This document shows positions 11,050 to 22,858 of a stretch of DNA of 64,000 nucleotides, piece after piece. The position numbers were made by a program, and so were the translations under genes. The DNA is taken from contig NW_026947489.1 in the NCBI RefSeq assembly GCF_034190915.1, positions 55,986,001-56,050,000 of the forward strand. The letters run 5' to 3'. This stretch comes from Cavia porcellus (Eukaryota > Chordata > Mammalia > Rodentia > Caviidae). The notes under the pieces were generated by a model that saw nothing but the letters and a program-made list of their open reading frames with translations, ran no database searches and was not told the origin of the DNA. Numbering within the stretch: the first letter of the stretch is position 1; the number at the start of each line of letters is the position of its first letter.

Positions 11050-11900
11050 CTGCGCCAAGGACAGAGACAGACAGAAGAGTTAGCTGGCGCCTTGCACCTG
11101 GACTGGGTGCAGCAGAGCAGACCCGGTTCTCACCCTGACACGCCTATGCTCTGCAGTGTCGGCCCAAGTTCCCTCGTTCTCACTCCCTGCAACCCACAGC
11201 CCTCACCCGAATGGGCTGGAAGTATAACCCCATGGCAGCTGGTCCAGGAAGGAGCCCAGAGCTAAGGAGGTCTGGGGTGGGGTGGGCTGCAGCCAGCAGA
11301 GAAGGAAGAAAATCAGGGGAGGAGCCCACAGGGCCACCAGACCCAGCCTGGCCTGAACCTGTAGGATTCATACTAGCCCACAGGCACCCTCTTTCACATA
11401 GCTCCTGGGGTGCCTGCAGGCTGCATCAAAAGGTCTTCACTTACTCATCTTCAGGATGGTCACCTGAACTCTGCTCAGCTGGACCCACTCCCTTTCTGAA
11501 CTCCCATGGACTGCTCTTCCCATGCCTTCACTCTCCGACCTCCACCAAGGCAGCTCCTCAGCCTGCGTGTCCTCCTCGGGGCTCCTGACCTGCAGCACCC
11601 AACCTGCCCACCGCAGCACGCTGGACCACAGCCTGGCAACTGTAACCAGGTGTCCTTGCCCCACCTTTCCCTCAAGCTCCAGTGTGCAGTGCCCACATGC
11701 CCAGGTGGTAGAGGGCTGTCTCCCTCCATCCCCAGCTTGGTCCTGCTGGAACTACACAATGCCAAGTTCAAAGTGGCCCATTACAGTGTCTCAGTTTGAG
11801 GGGAATAAAAGAGTGGTCTCTGACTCCCATTTGATTTTCTTCAGGTGCCTTATATTTATTTGGTATTCCTTAAAATTGAGTGTTTTTTAAAAAAAATTTT

Positions 11901-11971
11901 TGGTACTAGAAATCAGTCACAACCTCAAGATTGCCAGGTAGACACTGTGCCACTAAGCTAAATCCCTGTCT
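11901..11971 (-). mobile_element. ID SINE
   Basis: tggtactagaaatcagtcac … gccaggtagacactgtgccac … gctaaatccctg. Confidence 0.72.
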
Positions 11972-11984
11972 TCGTTTTGTTTTG

Positions 11985-12164
11985 TTTTGTTGCTGTACTG
12001 GGGATTGAACCTACACTGAGCTACTTCCTTAGCCCTTTGTTATTAAAGACAAGGTCTCACTACCTCACTAAATTGCCCAGGCTGGGCTCAAACTTGTGAG
12101 CCTCCTCCTGCCTCAGCCTCCCAGAGTGCTGGGATTTATAGGAGTGTGCCACCATGCCTGGCTG
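11985..12164 (-). mobile_element. B1-dID dimeric SINE
   Basis: Reverse ID-like unit (tactggggattgaacctac … gagctacttccttagcc) followed by reverse B1 (aaattgcccaggctgggctc … ccaccatgcctggct). Confidence 0.85.
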
Positions 12165-12268
12165 GGAGATTGATTCTAAATCACTGACTTTGTGTGACAG
12201 GATAAAGTCACTCCTCCTCCAGATCCACCTCTGAGATAAATAATGGTTTGGTTTTGCATAATTCTTGT

Positions 12269-12348
12269 TTTTGGTGTTTGGGAATCGAACTCATGACCTC
12301 GCCCTTGCCAGGCAGGCCTTATGCCACTGAGCTAAATCCCCATCCCTG
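12269..12348 (-). mobile_element. ID SINE
   Basis: tgtttgggaatcgaactcat … gccaggcaggccttatgccac … gctaaatccccatcc. Confidence 0.78.
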
Positions 12349-13341
12349 CATAATTGTTACTAACAAGAACTTTTTCAAAGCACTGCCACACCTGTCCTGT
12401 CTTTTCAGGATAAAGTGGAGGAGGAATTATCAGTATCTCACAGCCAGGTATGGAGCTCAGATAGCAAGTGATGCTTCCCAGTAAATGGTAGGCCTCTACA
12501 GAGCTCTCCTCCCTCACTGATAGGGAAACTGGGGCCAATATGTATGTCAGCTGGTCACGGTCCTGCTTAGTCATCGGTGACCCCTGGGCCACAGTGCTCC
12601 TGCTGCTCCGCTAAACCTGCAAACTACAGTGTCAGAAATGGGACACAGGTGTGCTGAGTCAAGGCTGCGGATTCCCCTGCAGGAAATGACCCAGAATGTC
12701 CTTGAGAGCCTTTCGTGCCTAAAGGAGCAGAAGGAGGGGCCACTGCAGGGCTTGGGGACTGTTACCCTGGCGGTCAGCTGGGAAATAGTTGTATATGAAA
12801 GACAAGGAAAACATGAGCCCAGGAGACCCAAATTCTTCTTGAGAATTGAAGTTGCTTTTTTCTTAATGAAATGATACAAACAAAACATTTGACCCTAAAA
12901 CTCAAGACTCCCAGTTCCACAAATTACTGTTTTGTAATTTCCTGAGGTTCTACAATAGGGAGGACGCTCAGAATTTATCATATGAATCTCACAACTTAAC
13001 TGTACTTAGCATTTGCCTTGTCTTCTTGCTATTCTTTTATGAAAGACAATATGCATATTAAAAAGACTTCTGAAATAAACACCATGCAGTTATTTAACAA
13101 GTCACTTGAGTAGGACACATAACCCATATTTACTAGGTACAAAAAGATACTGTAGGAGAATCAGCTACAGATAAAATGAAAAAAATCACTGTAATAATTT
13201 GAAAAACCTAAGTAACTAGATATGAACACATCTCTATATAAAAAAATATAAATATATAATGACTCAAATAAAGCATCCAAGCAGAAATAAAAATAAAGTT
13301 AAGTACTACTGAACTTTCAAAGAATTAATTTCTATTTTTTT

Positions 13342-13373
13342 CCAGAATATAGAGCAAGAGCTCTATATTCTGG
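13342..13373. repeat. Perfect 14-bp inverted repeat (hairpin)
   Basis: Arms ccagaatatagagc and gctctatattctgg are exact complements around a 4-nt loop (aaga). Confidence 0.9.
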
Positions 13374-13546
13374 TTTATCTGGTTTGTCTGGTTTATCTGA
13401 TAAATCTAGAATAATACTGATTCTAAAATTAAAAGAAAATGATTGAAAATAAAAGTTCACAATCATTTGATCTATGCGTATAATTTAAAACTCTGAAATA
13501 AAGAATTGATTAAGTCTGACAGTGTCTTTAAAAAATACATCGTGAG

Positions 13547-13735
13547 CCAGGTGTGGTGCCACACACCTGAAATCCCAGGACTCTGAGAGGCTGAGGCAGG
13601 AGGATGGAAGTTTGGCCAGACTGGACAATTTAGAAACAGCCTGCTTCAAAATACAAAATTTTAAAAAAGGGCTGAGGATGTAGCTCACTCTGAAGTCCCA
13701 GTACTTAATCCCAGTACTGGAAAAAGAAAAAAAAA
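13547..13735 (+). mobile_element. B1-dID dimeric SINE
   Basis: gccaggtgtggtgccacac … gctgaggcaggaggatgg … then gggctgaggatgtagctcac … cccagtactgg. Confidence 0.85.
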
Positions 13736-13911
13736 TTATCTTGACCAAGTAGGGGTCTTTCGAGCACTGCACACATTGTGTAGCACCAGGAACTCTGTCA
13801 CTGAGGGTGTCCTGGGGGCCCCGCCTGACTGTCCTTGTACTCTTTAAGGAGCAGTGGAGATGAGAATGACATCACAGTGAGGTTCAATGTTTTCTTTCTT
13901 TCTTCTGATTT

Positions 13912-14012
13912 TGTTTTTTTGAGACAGGATTCTCACTACGCAGTTCAGGCTGGCTTTAAGATCATGGCAGCCCTCCTGCCTCAGCTTTCCTTCCAAGTGC
14001 TGTCACCACACC
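13912..14012 (-). mobile_element. B1 SINE
   Basis: tttttgagacaggattctcac … cctcctgcctcagctttcc. Confidence 0.75.
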
Positions 14013-14387
14013 CAGAGACAGAGGTTTTATAAATGACTCTTGATTCTACTGGAGAAAGACAACACATTAGTTATTTTAAAAACATGCTCTCCAAAGAAGG
14101 AAAAAAACCTTAAAGACCGTACTCTGAGGTAGAAATCTGTGAGCTGGCTGAGCTCCAGGGTGACCTGAGACAGTCAAGGCCGTGTGGGCACAGGAAGTTC
14201 CAGCGGAGCCGCTCCCTGGTGACCTCGCCTGCCTGCAGAAGGGGGCTGCAGAGACAGATGATGGGGACCCTGCGTCCTTGCCCGACCTGTCTTTTCCCAT
14301 CACAACTCCTTTCCTAGTCCAGAAGCACAGTCTCTAAATGCTGAGCCTGCGCCAGCCCCAGGGGTTTGCACCCCACCTGGAACTCAC

Positions 14388-14639
14388 CCGCACAGCTCCT
14401 TTGCTGCACCAGCATCTGCTTGAGCTCACTGAACTCGCCTGAGCCCTCAGTGGATTCCTCCAGCGCGTTTTCCTGCTCCTGCATGTCCAGGTCAGGCTGC
14501 TCCCCACAGGGGTCACCCAGCTCCGAGTCCTGGAAGCCGTGCTCCTCTACTTGTCCCATCAGGGGCTCCGGCGTCTCCAGGCTCTCCGAGCCCTCATCAT
14601 TGGTCTGCACTTCGATCTTAATCACGATGCCGTCGTGTG
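14388..14639 (-). CDS. ZNF777: ZNF777 acidic linker exon with SUMO-type motif
   Basis: A 252-nt phase 1-1 exon (84 codons) with a good acceptor (ctcctctcag) and donor (GCGG|gtgag). It encodes AHDGIVIKIEVQTNDEG followed by an acidic, Glu/Gln-rich stretch ending near SELKQMLVQQRSCAG, about residues 351-434. The IKIE tetrapeptide fits the SUMO consensus (hydrophobic-Lys-x-Glu). No folded domain is recognised. It probably works as a flexible linker and regulatory segment between the KRAB region and the fingers. The reading frame joins cleanly to the exons on both sides. Confidence 0.93.
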
Positions 14640-14875
14640 CTGAGAGGAGGGGAGGAAGAGGCCCAGACACAGTCACAATCACAGTCACAGTCACGACCCT
14701 GCCTGGGCTTCCACAGCCGACAGTTCTCACAGAAGCCCAGGAAGCAACGCTGAGGGTAGGTACCCAGCTCTATCCGGGCACTTAATAGCCCTTAACACCA
14801 ATATGGACTGGAGTCAGGTTAGAATAGATGCAAAGCTGATTCTCCTCAAACTCCACAATTATTTTTTAAAAAATT

Positions 14876-14998
14876 CTTTTGTGTGTTTTTTGAGATAGGG
14901 TCGCACTATGTGGCCCAGGCTGGTCTTGAACTTGCAAGGATCCTCCTGCCTCAGCCTCCTGGGTGCTGGAATTACAGGTGTGTGCCACCACACCTGGG
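14876..14998 (-). mobile_element. B1 SINE
   Basis: ttttttgagatagggtcgcac … atcctcctgcctcagcctcc … ccaccacacctggg. Confidence 0.82.
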
Positions 14999-15264
14999 TC
15001 CCACAATTTTTTTACTATGACTCTCACTCTTTTCCCACACTAGACAGCACGCGTCCACCCCAAGCTTCCTTCTCACGGCTCACTCACCAGAAGTAAACAA
15101 AGAGAGGGCATCAATCTCCTTACTTCTCTCACCAACCCTTCAGTCTATCTCCAAGGTGCTGGACAGACAGACAGAGACATCCAGGGCTCTCTTCCTGGCC
15201 TGCACATGTGTGGTAGCAGTGTGTTTTTACCTAAGCAGAGTTCTATTACACACTGCCTTAAAAT

Positions 15265-15352
15265 CTATGTTTTCATGAGACAGGGTCTTGCCATGTAGTC
15301 TAGGCTGGTGATCTTACCTCAGCCTCCCAAGTGCTAGGACCACAGGCTTCTG
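15265..15352 (-). mobile_element. B1 SINE, partly deleted
   Basis: tcatgagacagggtcttgcc … tacctcagcctcccaagtgc. Confidence 0.7.
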
Positions 15353-15545
15353 TCACTACCCCAAAACTTATGTTTACAAAGTTGCCCACAGTTCTTTCCC
15401 TTTCAGGAGCAGTCACGGTGTCCTTGGAAAGCACAGTCTTAGTTAATTAAATTTCTCTAGTTAATTTCTTTGCTTAGACTGATAAGTGAGGTACTCAGTG
15501 TACTACATGTTCAAGCAGGACTTCCTTCTTTTTGACTATTCACTT

Positions 15546-15683
15546 TTTTTTTTTTTTTTTTTTTTTGAGACAGGGTTTTTTTTTGGTCTTTTTCCTTTTT
15601 TTTTTATCGGTACCAGGGATCGAACTCACGACTCCCTGCTTGCAAGGCAGGCGCTTATGCTGCTGAGCTAAATCCCCAGCCCG
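15546..15683 (-). mobile_element. ID SINE at a B1 poly-T tail
   Basis: A T-run and gagacaggg (B1 3' end) are followed by a near-perfect reverse ID: ggtaccagggatcgaactca … gctgagctaaatccccagcc. This is one of the best preserved ID copies here. Confidence 0.85.
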
Positions 15684-15789
15684 CCCACAGTTCTGTATAT
15701 TAACTTCAAACACATTGTTACACACTTAGGCACTGTTTTACATAAAAGGGATTATAATGCACATTTTTGGCTTTTAGTGCAGGATTTCC

Positions 15790-15950
15790 ACCTACTTTTT
15801 TTCTCTCATCATTTTGAGGCAGGGTTTTGCTGAGATTTAGACTGACCTTGAACTCACTTTGTAGCCCAGACTGGCCTGGAACTCACAGTGATCCTCCTGC
15901 TTCAGCCTCCCTAGTACTGGGATGACAGGTGTGACCAGCATGCCTGGTCT
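15790..15950 (-). mobile_element. B1 SINE with duplicated unit
   Basis: ttgaggcagggttttgctgag … tgtagcccagactggcctgg … ctcctgcttcagcctcc. Confidence 0.8.
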
Positions 15951-16079
15951 TTCCTTTTAATCGTCCCTCTCTTTCCTCTACTTCCCATTAAGATCACTCA
16001 AGTATTACTAACTGAAGAGGATTCTTCTCCATGCTTATGTAGTTATTCATATCATAACATATGATATGACATATCATAT

Positions 16080-17000
16080 CATAAAGTTACTCATATCATA
16101 TTTATATTTTCATTTTTGGCTGTTATTGCTGTTAAAATCAATGGTCCTTATGTTCCTCATTTATGTTCAAATATCTTGTAGAAGTACCTTCTATCCGACT
16201 GCATGGCACACTGTGTTCTCTTTGGATACTGTGTATACTCCAGAGTGCAGATAATACTGTGACTTCCTCCATCACCATCCACTTTGTGCTCCTAGTCTTT
16301 TGCCATGGTGAACACCACTGCAAAAAACATGTTTGTCTACATCTCTAACTATAAAGCTGAGGCTTTATTTCCATGAGATTCTCAGCAGTGGGGCTGCAGT
16401 CAAAAGGCTATAGACTTTCAATGTCGGTGGAAGTTACCAGACCACATTTCTATAAGGTGCTGACTGCATATTTTTACTGGTCTAAAGGTCACTTGTCCCT
16501 CCCAGCAAGAGACACATTGCTTACTTTCACTTTCTTCAGCCAAATATAAAATGATAATTGACTGATACTTTAATTCCCATCAGAGTAAATTTATGTGTTT
16601 CTGACATTTGATTTTGTGTGAACTACAAATGCATAGCTTTTGACTCAGTTTCATTTTGGCTGCTTTTTTCTTATCAATTTGTCAACAATGTGTCACTTTA
16701 TTTTTGTGGCTCCTGGATTTTCTGTCCTACCTAAGGTCTCTTCTGGTCCTAGATGGTTCATTTGATCTCCTAGATTTGGACCCAATGTTTAAATTGTCTT
16801 ATTAGTGTTCAGGCCTTCAATATTCCTGAGAGTTATTTATATTTTGTATATGGTATGAGACAGGGGATTATTTTCTTCTATATGGATAGATGGATGCCAG
16901 CCATCAACTCCCTTATATGCTAAAAACCACTTCTTCAGTTGGGGAATTATAAATGAATAAAGCGTAAACTATGAACAGACCATAGCACCAAATGTACACC
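16080..17000 (-). mobile_element. L1 LINE fragment (ORF2 region), old
   Basis: Plus-strand phrases such as gtcttttgccatggtgaacaccactgc and gtatatggtatgagacaggg align in order with the reverse complement of L1 ORF2, so the element is on the minus strand. It has no open frame. Confidence 0.6.
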
Positions 17001-18187
17001 ATGACTTACGATGCATCCGTGAACAAAGCACACATATTACATAAAACAACAAATGATAAATATGGTGAGTATTGTGGGGGGGAAAGGAAGGAAACCAGGA
17101 AAGCAAAGCAGGAAGCAGACACAGTCCTGCCCTTGCAAAGCCTCCTTACATTCTTCTACTCTGTACCTTCTTTCCCAGTCTAACTCAGGCATTGGCCCTG
17201 AGAACTCAGACTAACCTATCTGGCTGAACCTGGATGTTCTGTGAAAGTGTGCTGAACCATGGCATGTGTGCCACTGCTGGCTGTTTGTTTCCATGAAAGC
17301 ACTACCAGGTTTGCCCTCTCTCTGACCTCAAGATGGGTTGCTGGTGAGGCTGGGCGATCTTTTGTTTCTCCCCGACAGCCCAATGGAGTTGCTGGAAGAA
17401 GATGGAACATAAAGTTCCATCCCTAACCTTCCCTTGGTGCTGCCAGCCTTCAGTGCAGACTCATGTTACTTTCCCAGGACAGAGGACACCTCCCACTCTC
17501 GCTCTCCAGACACTCCAGGAAAGACAGGAAAAGACAAAGTCACCCACACTGACATCCCTGCCTTCCTCTGTTCAGCTGGAAGACACTGACTTTGCCCTGC
17601 TGTGCTTTGGGGATGTCTGAGCATGTGCCCCAGAGTTTGTGCTGGGAAGCTTGGTCCCAGTGTAATGGCACTGAGGTGCTGCAGGCGGAGGTGTAAGAGA
17701 TAAAGCTGGGAGTTGGAAAAAGCTGGACGCTGCAAAGGAGCAGGCCAGTTCTCCTAATGTCTTGCCTCCTGCCTGGCCAGGAGCCCACTTCCTCTCTTCT
17801 GCACTCCTCCTGTGATGCCACCTGCCGTGGTGTGATGCAATCAGAGGCCTTCACCAGAGACCAGCAGGTGCTGCACCAAGCTCTCAGCCTCCAATGTGGA
17901 GCTAACTAAATCTGTGTTCTGTCTTGAGTACCAAGCATCAGAAATGTTGTTATAGCAACACACAGTGGACCACCGTTCCACCCTCTCTGCTCCAATCTCA
18001 GGAGAAGCTGAGTCCTGCCCCCTCCTCCTTTAACTTACAGCCTCTGCTTGGTTCCTTAATCCTGCCCACATCCTCCACCTGGAAGTCTGCCCTATGAGTT
18101 GTGCCCTCTTCTCATCTGTCTTTAGTCCATGTCCCCATACTTACTCATTACGTCCCCTTCACAAATATGACTGCACAAACTCTTGTT

Positions 18188-18322
18188 TAGTTTTGGAATA
18201 GGGTCTCGCTATGTAGTCCAGGCCTGCCTTCAACTCACTATCTAGCCCAGGTTGGCCTCTAGGCATCCTCCTGCCTCAGCTTCCTAGTGCTGGAATTACA
18301 GGTGTGTACCACCATGCCTGGC
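18188..18322 (-). mobile_element. B1 SINE
   Basis: ttttggaatagggtctcgc … catcctcctgcctcagcttc … gtaccaccatgcctggct. Confidence 0.82.
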
Positions 18323-19026
18323 TATAAATTCTTAAAAATATTTCACTTGCCTACTCCCTTAATTTCTCAAAACCGTGCACTCCTTGGTACCTTCCTGGAT
18401 ATCTAAAATGCATCAGTAACTGCAAAAGATGTAGTTTCCAGAGTACTGTAAAAATTGGTATTTTGAAATAAACTTTCCCTTCATCCCTTTATGGCTCTAA
18501 TGGAATTTAAGAATGCTAGCAATTAAAAACTCACCGTTATTTACTTAGAAACTACATGAACAAGTTCTTCTTTGAGAGCTGGAATTTTGTATCATTCCCT
18601 TTTCATTCTGAACTTCTATATCTATTTCCACTTTGCCTACAGAATAAAACATATTTTTATGCTCAGAAGCCTTTTGCCAATCACCTCATCTGCCATAAAA
18701 ATGTGTTTGCAAATTGAAAGTTTACTCTTGCCTTCATTTCTAATAAACAGGGCTCCAGGTGTTTATTTGCTTCCTGGCTAAATTTATCAATTATGATTAT
18801 AACTACAGAATGACAATCAATCATCCAAGAAAGAAAACAAAAAACTTTAGGAAATGAACCCCTTATCAGAATGGACAGGAAATTTTTCTCCAATCCATCT
18901 GCTTATCTGAGAATGAGTATGTGTTTCTACTATATCAGGAAATGGAGTTCAGAACGGATTCTATTCTGCTTTTCATCTTACCAGTATTCTGATGGGCTAA
19001 AGGCACTCTGCTATGAAGCTGCCTTT

Positions 19027-19104
19027 TTTTTCGGTACCAGGAATCGAACTCAGGACCTTGTACTTGCCAGGCAGGTGCTGTGTGCCTGAGGTATATCCCC
19101 TATC
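19027..19104 (-). mobile_element. ID SINE
   Basis: ggtaccaggaatcgaactca … gccaggcaggtgctgtg. Confidence 0.8.
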
Positions 19105-19195
19105 ACATGAAGCTATCTCTTGATCCTCTGAATTTATCCTGAATTATTATATGCCACCAAAATCACGTGGTTAAAAATCTTCTAAAACTATTCTT

Positions 19196-19275
19196 ATGCT
19201 GAGGGTATGGTTCAATGGTAGAGCACTTTCCTAGCATGTAAAAGGGCCTGGATTCAAACCCCAGCACTATCCAAA
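19196..19275 (+). mobile_element. ID SINE (classic type)
   Basis: gagggtatggttcaatggta gagcac … ggattcaaaccccagcac. It is closer to the general ID head (ggta gagc) than the 'ggcata' form common elsewhere in the window. Confidence 0.7.
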
Positions 19276-19337
19276 AGAAAAAAAAAGTATCTTAAAATGA
19301 CAACAACCCCCCCTCAAAACAAAATTATCTTATAAAT

Positions 19338-19460
19338 AATCTTTGTTTTCTGTTTTTGTCTTTTTGAAACAGGGTTAGTTCAAGCTGGCCTTGAACTCCC
19401 AGAATTTCCCTACCTCAGCCTCTCATGTGCTGGGATTATAAGCATGTGGCAGCATGCCCA
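19338..19460 (-). mobile_element. B1 SINE
   Basis: tttttgaaacagggttagttc … tacctcagcctctcatgtgc … gtggcagcatgcc. Confidence 0.75.
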
Positions 19461-19496
19461 ACAAAACTATTTAAAAAAAAAGACAGTGAAAAAAAT

Positions 19497-19580
19497 TTTT
19501 TTTTTGGTACTGAGGGATCAAATTCATGACCTTGTGCTTGCCAGGCAGGTGCTTGTGCCCCTGAGTTAAACCCCCAGCCT
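19497..19580 (-). mobile_element. ID SINE
   Basis: ttttggtactgagggatcaa … gccaggcaggtgcttgtgcc. Confidence 0.78.
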
Positions 19581-20412
19581 TTTTTTTTTTTTTGAAAATT
19601 GTTCTTAACAGCCTATTAGCTGACAACGTGATTAGGTTCTTTGTAATTTTATTGAAAGCAAAACACTGTACACACCCTAACTTTGCAATAGAATCTGCCA
19701 CCCAAGCCCCAGAGAGAGGCCCTTCCGGATGTATACCTCCAACTCCCAGTCATTTCGAGAGGGTCCAGACCTGAGACGGGCTGTGGCAGGAAAGGAGCGG
19801 GCAGGCCAGCCGGTAGCTGATTCTGATGTAATGGGAGATGAGGACCCGCATTTCCGGGTCAAGGGAGTGGGGACTGCTGATGGAGCTTGATGCCATCCCG
19901 CTGTGAGGCTCCCACACCAGCTCCCACTTCCAGGCCGGCACCACGCCCTCTGCCCTGCTGCACCTACCACACTTGGCACTGGGTCGCAGAGCACCCCGAG
20001 CGCAGCTCTGCCCTCCCCAGGCCTCTGTGTGCTTCGGACTCCTTACCCGCTACACCAGTCAGGAAGAGAGAAGCTAGTGTGGCCCCGCCACCCAGAATTT
20101 AAATAAATTATGAAATCGATGCACAGAATACCGCAGTCTGTTATTAAGCAGAACGAGCTTAATGTACGTATTCTCACATGTAAAGAGTCAGACATGTTAC
20201 TGAAAATGCAAGCTGCCAAACACACTTCTGTGTTTTTTAATTTTTTTATGATTTGTTTTACAGTGAAAAAATATGTATTATTTATATACTCAAGGGTGTG
20301 TATAAGTATGTATACATCAAATTGGAAAGAAAAAACTTGATTTCTGAGAGAGAATTACAAGGGACATTTACTCTGCATTTTTTCTCATTGAAATAAAGAC
20401 CACATTGTCAGA

Positions 20413-20575
20413 GCCAGGCGTAATAGCGCATCCCTGTAATCTCAGCACTCAGGAGACTGAGGCAGGAGGATTGTTGCAAGTTCCAGACCTGCCTAGACAA
20501 CAAAGTGAGCTCAAGGCCAGCCTGAACTGCACAGTAAGAGTCCAGCTCAAAAAAAAAAAAAAAAAAAAAAAAAAG
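20413..20575 (+). mobile_element. B1 SINE with long A-tail
   Basis: gccaggcgtaatagcgcatc … ggagactgaggcaggaggattg … ccagcctgaactgcacagta, then a 25-A tail. Confidence 0.88.
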
Positions 20576-20739
20576 ACCACAGTGTCACTATCAGCTCAGA
20601 GCAAAGAAGTAATGGTGCTGGCTTTTCAGCCTCCTGTAGCCATGCTCTTTGTGGTATTTAAAAATTTCATATTTTCAGTTACACATGTGTGTAGGCTGGA
20701 GTTGAGCAGTTCTTCAAACCTGCTTTTAAAAGTCCTTGT

Positions 20740-20850
20740 AGGCAGGCATGGTGGCACCTGTCAATTCCAGTACTCAGGAGGCTGAGACAGGAGAGATGGT
20801 TGTGAGTTCCAGATCAGGCCAGACTACACAAGGAGACCCTGTTTCAAAAA
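20740..20850 (+). mobile_element. B1 SINE
   Basis: ggcaggcatggtggcacctg … ggaggctgagacaggag … aggagaccctgtttc. Confidence 0.8.
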
Positions 20851-20892
20851 CAGTAACAAACTCCAAAAAATTCCTACCTAAAGAGTCCTCCT

Positions 20893-20983
20893 TTGCCAGG
20901 GATATGGCTCAGCGGCATAAGCACCTGCCTGCCAAGTGTAAGGTCCTGAGTTCAATCCCCAGTCTAAAAAAAAAAAAAAAAAA
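20893..20983 (+). mobile_element. ID SINE with A-tail
   Basis: gccagggatatggctcagcggcataagcacctgcc … gagttcaatccccagtct then poly-A. Confidence 0.82.
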
Positions 20984-21012
20984 TCTTTAACTCTCCATTT
21001 CTAGCTCTCCAG

Positions 21013-21345
21013 TGTAGGGAGCCGCTGAAGCTGGAGATTGATCCCATGTGTGGAGCTAAAGCAAGGCCAGCCCTGAAAACACAGAGAGCCCAAAACAAAC
21101 TGTTGCGGCTCCAAGAAGGGAGAGGCCCAGGCCAGCCAGGCAAACAGGTTGCTAGGCAGCAGGCTGGAAACTGACATCTTCCTCCTGAGTGTATACATAA
21201 AGGTGCTGCAGTGGCTGAGAAGTGCCTTCTCTTCTATCCAGAGAGTGAGGGTCCACCTGACCCCAGCTTTTGTTTCTTCTTTATTTTCTCTCCCTGTCAC
21301 CCTCCTTCGGCCCAGGAACATCCAGTGCTGCAGCTGGTAGTTACA
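21013..21345 (+). mobile_element. Solo LTR, ERV2/ERVK-like
   Basis: A 333-bp unit starting TGTAGGGAGCCG and ending GTTACA, flanked by near-identical 6-bp target duplications (ctccag at 21007, ccccag at 21346). A TG…CA unit with 6-bp duplications and a TGT(A/T)GGGAGCC head is typical of rodent ERV2 LTRs. It has a TATA-like stretch (tatacataaagg) and a T/C-rich 3' part. No viral gene remains. It is antisense to ZNF777 inside its large intron. Confidence 0.7.
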
Positions 21346-21357
21346 CCCCAGAGGCAA

Positions 21358-21442
21358 CCACTTTTTCTTTGGTACTGGGAATCAAACCCAGGGCCTCGAG
21401 CTTCCCAGGCAGGCACTGTGCCACTGAGTCACTCAGCCCAAG
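21358..21442 (-). mobile_element. ID SINE
   Basis: ttctttggtactgggaatca … cccaggcaggcactgtgccac. Confidence 0.78.
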
Positions 21443-21554
21443 GCAACCACTTTCAACTCTTCCTTTAATGCTTTTGTGATTCACCTTCCTGCCTCTAGTA
21501 ACATACCTGTATTTCTGCTCCTTGAGTTTTCCATGGTAAACATTACCAATTGGC

Positions 21555-21775
21555 ATTTTTTTTTCTTTTTCTTTTGAGGTACTGGGATTGAACTCAGGGC
21601 CTCTGCACTGAGCTATATCCTGAGGTCCTTTTTTAAAAATTGTGAAAGTTTACGACGAGGTCTTGCTAAGATGCTAAAATGTCCAGGCTGGGCTCAAACT
21701 TGTAATTTTCCTGCCTCAGTCTTGAAGACTGCTGGGATGACAGGCATGACTCACACCACACTGGGTCTACCTATC
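21555..21775 (-). mobile_element. B1-dID dimeric SINE
   Basis: Reverse dID unit (ggtactgggattgaactcagg … gagctatatcctgag) then reverse B1 (gtccaggctgggctcaaac … cacaccacactggg). Confidence 0.8.
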
Positions 21776-22149
21776 AACTGTCATGAGGCAGAAGTCAGGG
21801 CCGTCTCCCCTCCAAATCCCTGATCTGCCAATAAAGTTTCCCTGTGTGGTAGGATCCATACTAGGTGTTTACATTACTGAATTACGTAAATATCACGCAT
21901 AATGGAATCATGTAGTACTTTTCTACGCCTGGAAACTTTTTTGCTTTCCCTAGAGCTAACAGTTCTTTTATTTTGCTTATTATTAACTTTGCTTATTATT
22001 AACTACCATGAAGTCAGTTCCGAACTCTCCTACTCTGCAATCGCACTGAATGACTTATTTACAGATTTCGTATATGTGAAGTTTTGGAACCTTTCAGACC
22101 TCTCACTCAGTTCCCAATCTATCCATTCTGCCCCAGACCACCCTTCTTT

Positions 22150-22222
22150 CTCTCTCCTCCCTTCCAGGTCCCCCTGCCTTAGCCTCCCAAGTGGTGGGAT
22201 TTCAGGTGTACCACACCCCTCG
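22150..22222 (-). mobile_element. B1 SINE fragment
   Basis: ccctgccttagcctcccaag … ggatttcaggtgtaccac. Confidence 0.6.
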
Positions 22223-22856
22223 CCTTGATTTAATTAAAACCACTGCCTGGAGAGGGAATCCTGGGTGTGAAAATACTTCTCAGAATTTTACAGCCAGCGC
22301 GCCATCTCCAAGCTTGTACTGTCGGTGAAACCTGAAGCCAGCCAGGAGCAGTTTCTCTGTGTGAGCCTGTTTTTCCTGTGGGGATGCTACAGGGTCGGTC
22401 CCCTTTGTCCCAGTTACTGGGCTCTGCTGCTGAAGGGTCCAGAGCACAGGTCAGTTTGTGTTACCTGTCCAGGCGCCGAATGTGGAAAGCCTGTCTCTAA
22501 CTCTGGAGAGCCTTTCCTGAATCACTCTGCCCAAGTCTGTTTTTTCGGCTCTTCCTATTATCTGGGTGTTGAGACTTCCATCTGTGGGTTTGCTTAGTTT
22601 TTTTTCTGAATTTCCTTGTCTTTAGCTTTATTTCCTGGGATAAGTGCTCAGCTTTATTTCCCAACCCTGCCCTTGAGCTACTAAGATAGCCTAAAATTTT
22701 TTTCTTTCTTTTTTTAAAGACAAGTGTGTAACACCACAGCAGCCAGCTATTTTTTTAATTTATAAGAGTTTCTTTCTTTCCTTCTTCTTTTAAACTATTA
22801 CACTTTTGTGTCACAGATGCATTTTCTTTTTAATCCTTAGGGATTTTATGGATATT

Positions 22857-22858
<2 letters not shown>

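Larger units (their letters stand above)
11050..14387 (-). other. ZNF777: ZNF777 last intron
   Basis: A 3.3 kb intron with phase 1 boundaries and a gtgag donor/gcgcag acceptor. It carries ID, B1-dID and B1 copies listed separately, a non-repetitive 11.05-11.89 kb part, and an AT-rich 12.89-13.54 kb part with a perfect hairpin. Confidence 0.85.

Noticed and set aside
19677..20106. GC-rich patch with overlapping 60-105 codon frames, considered as a processed pseudogene
   Set aside because: No recognisable protein on either strand and no poly-A tail with target duplications.
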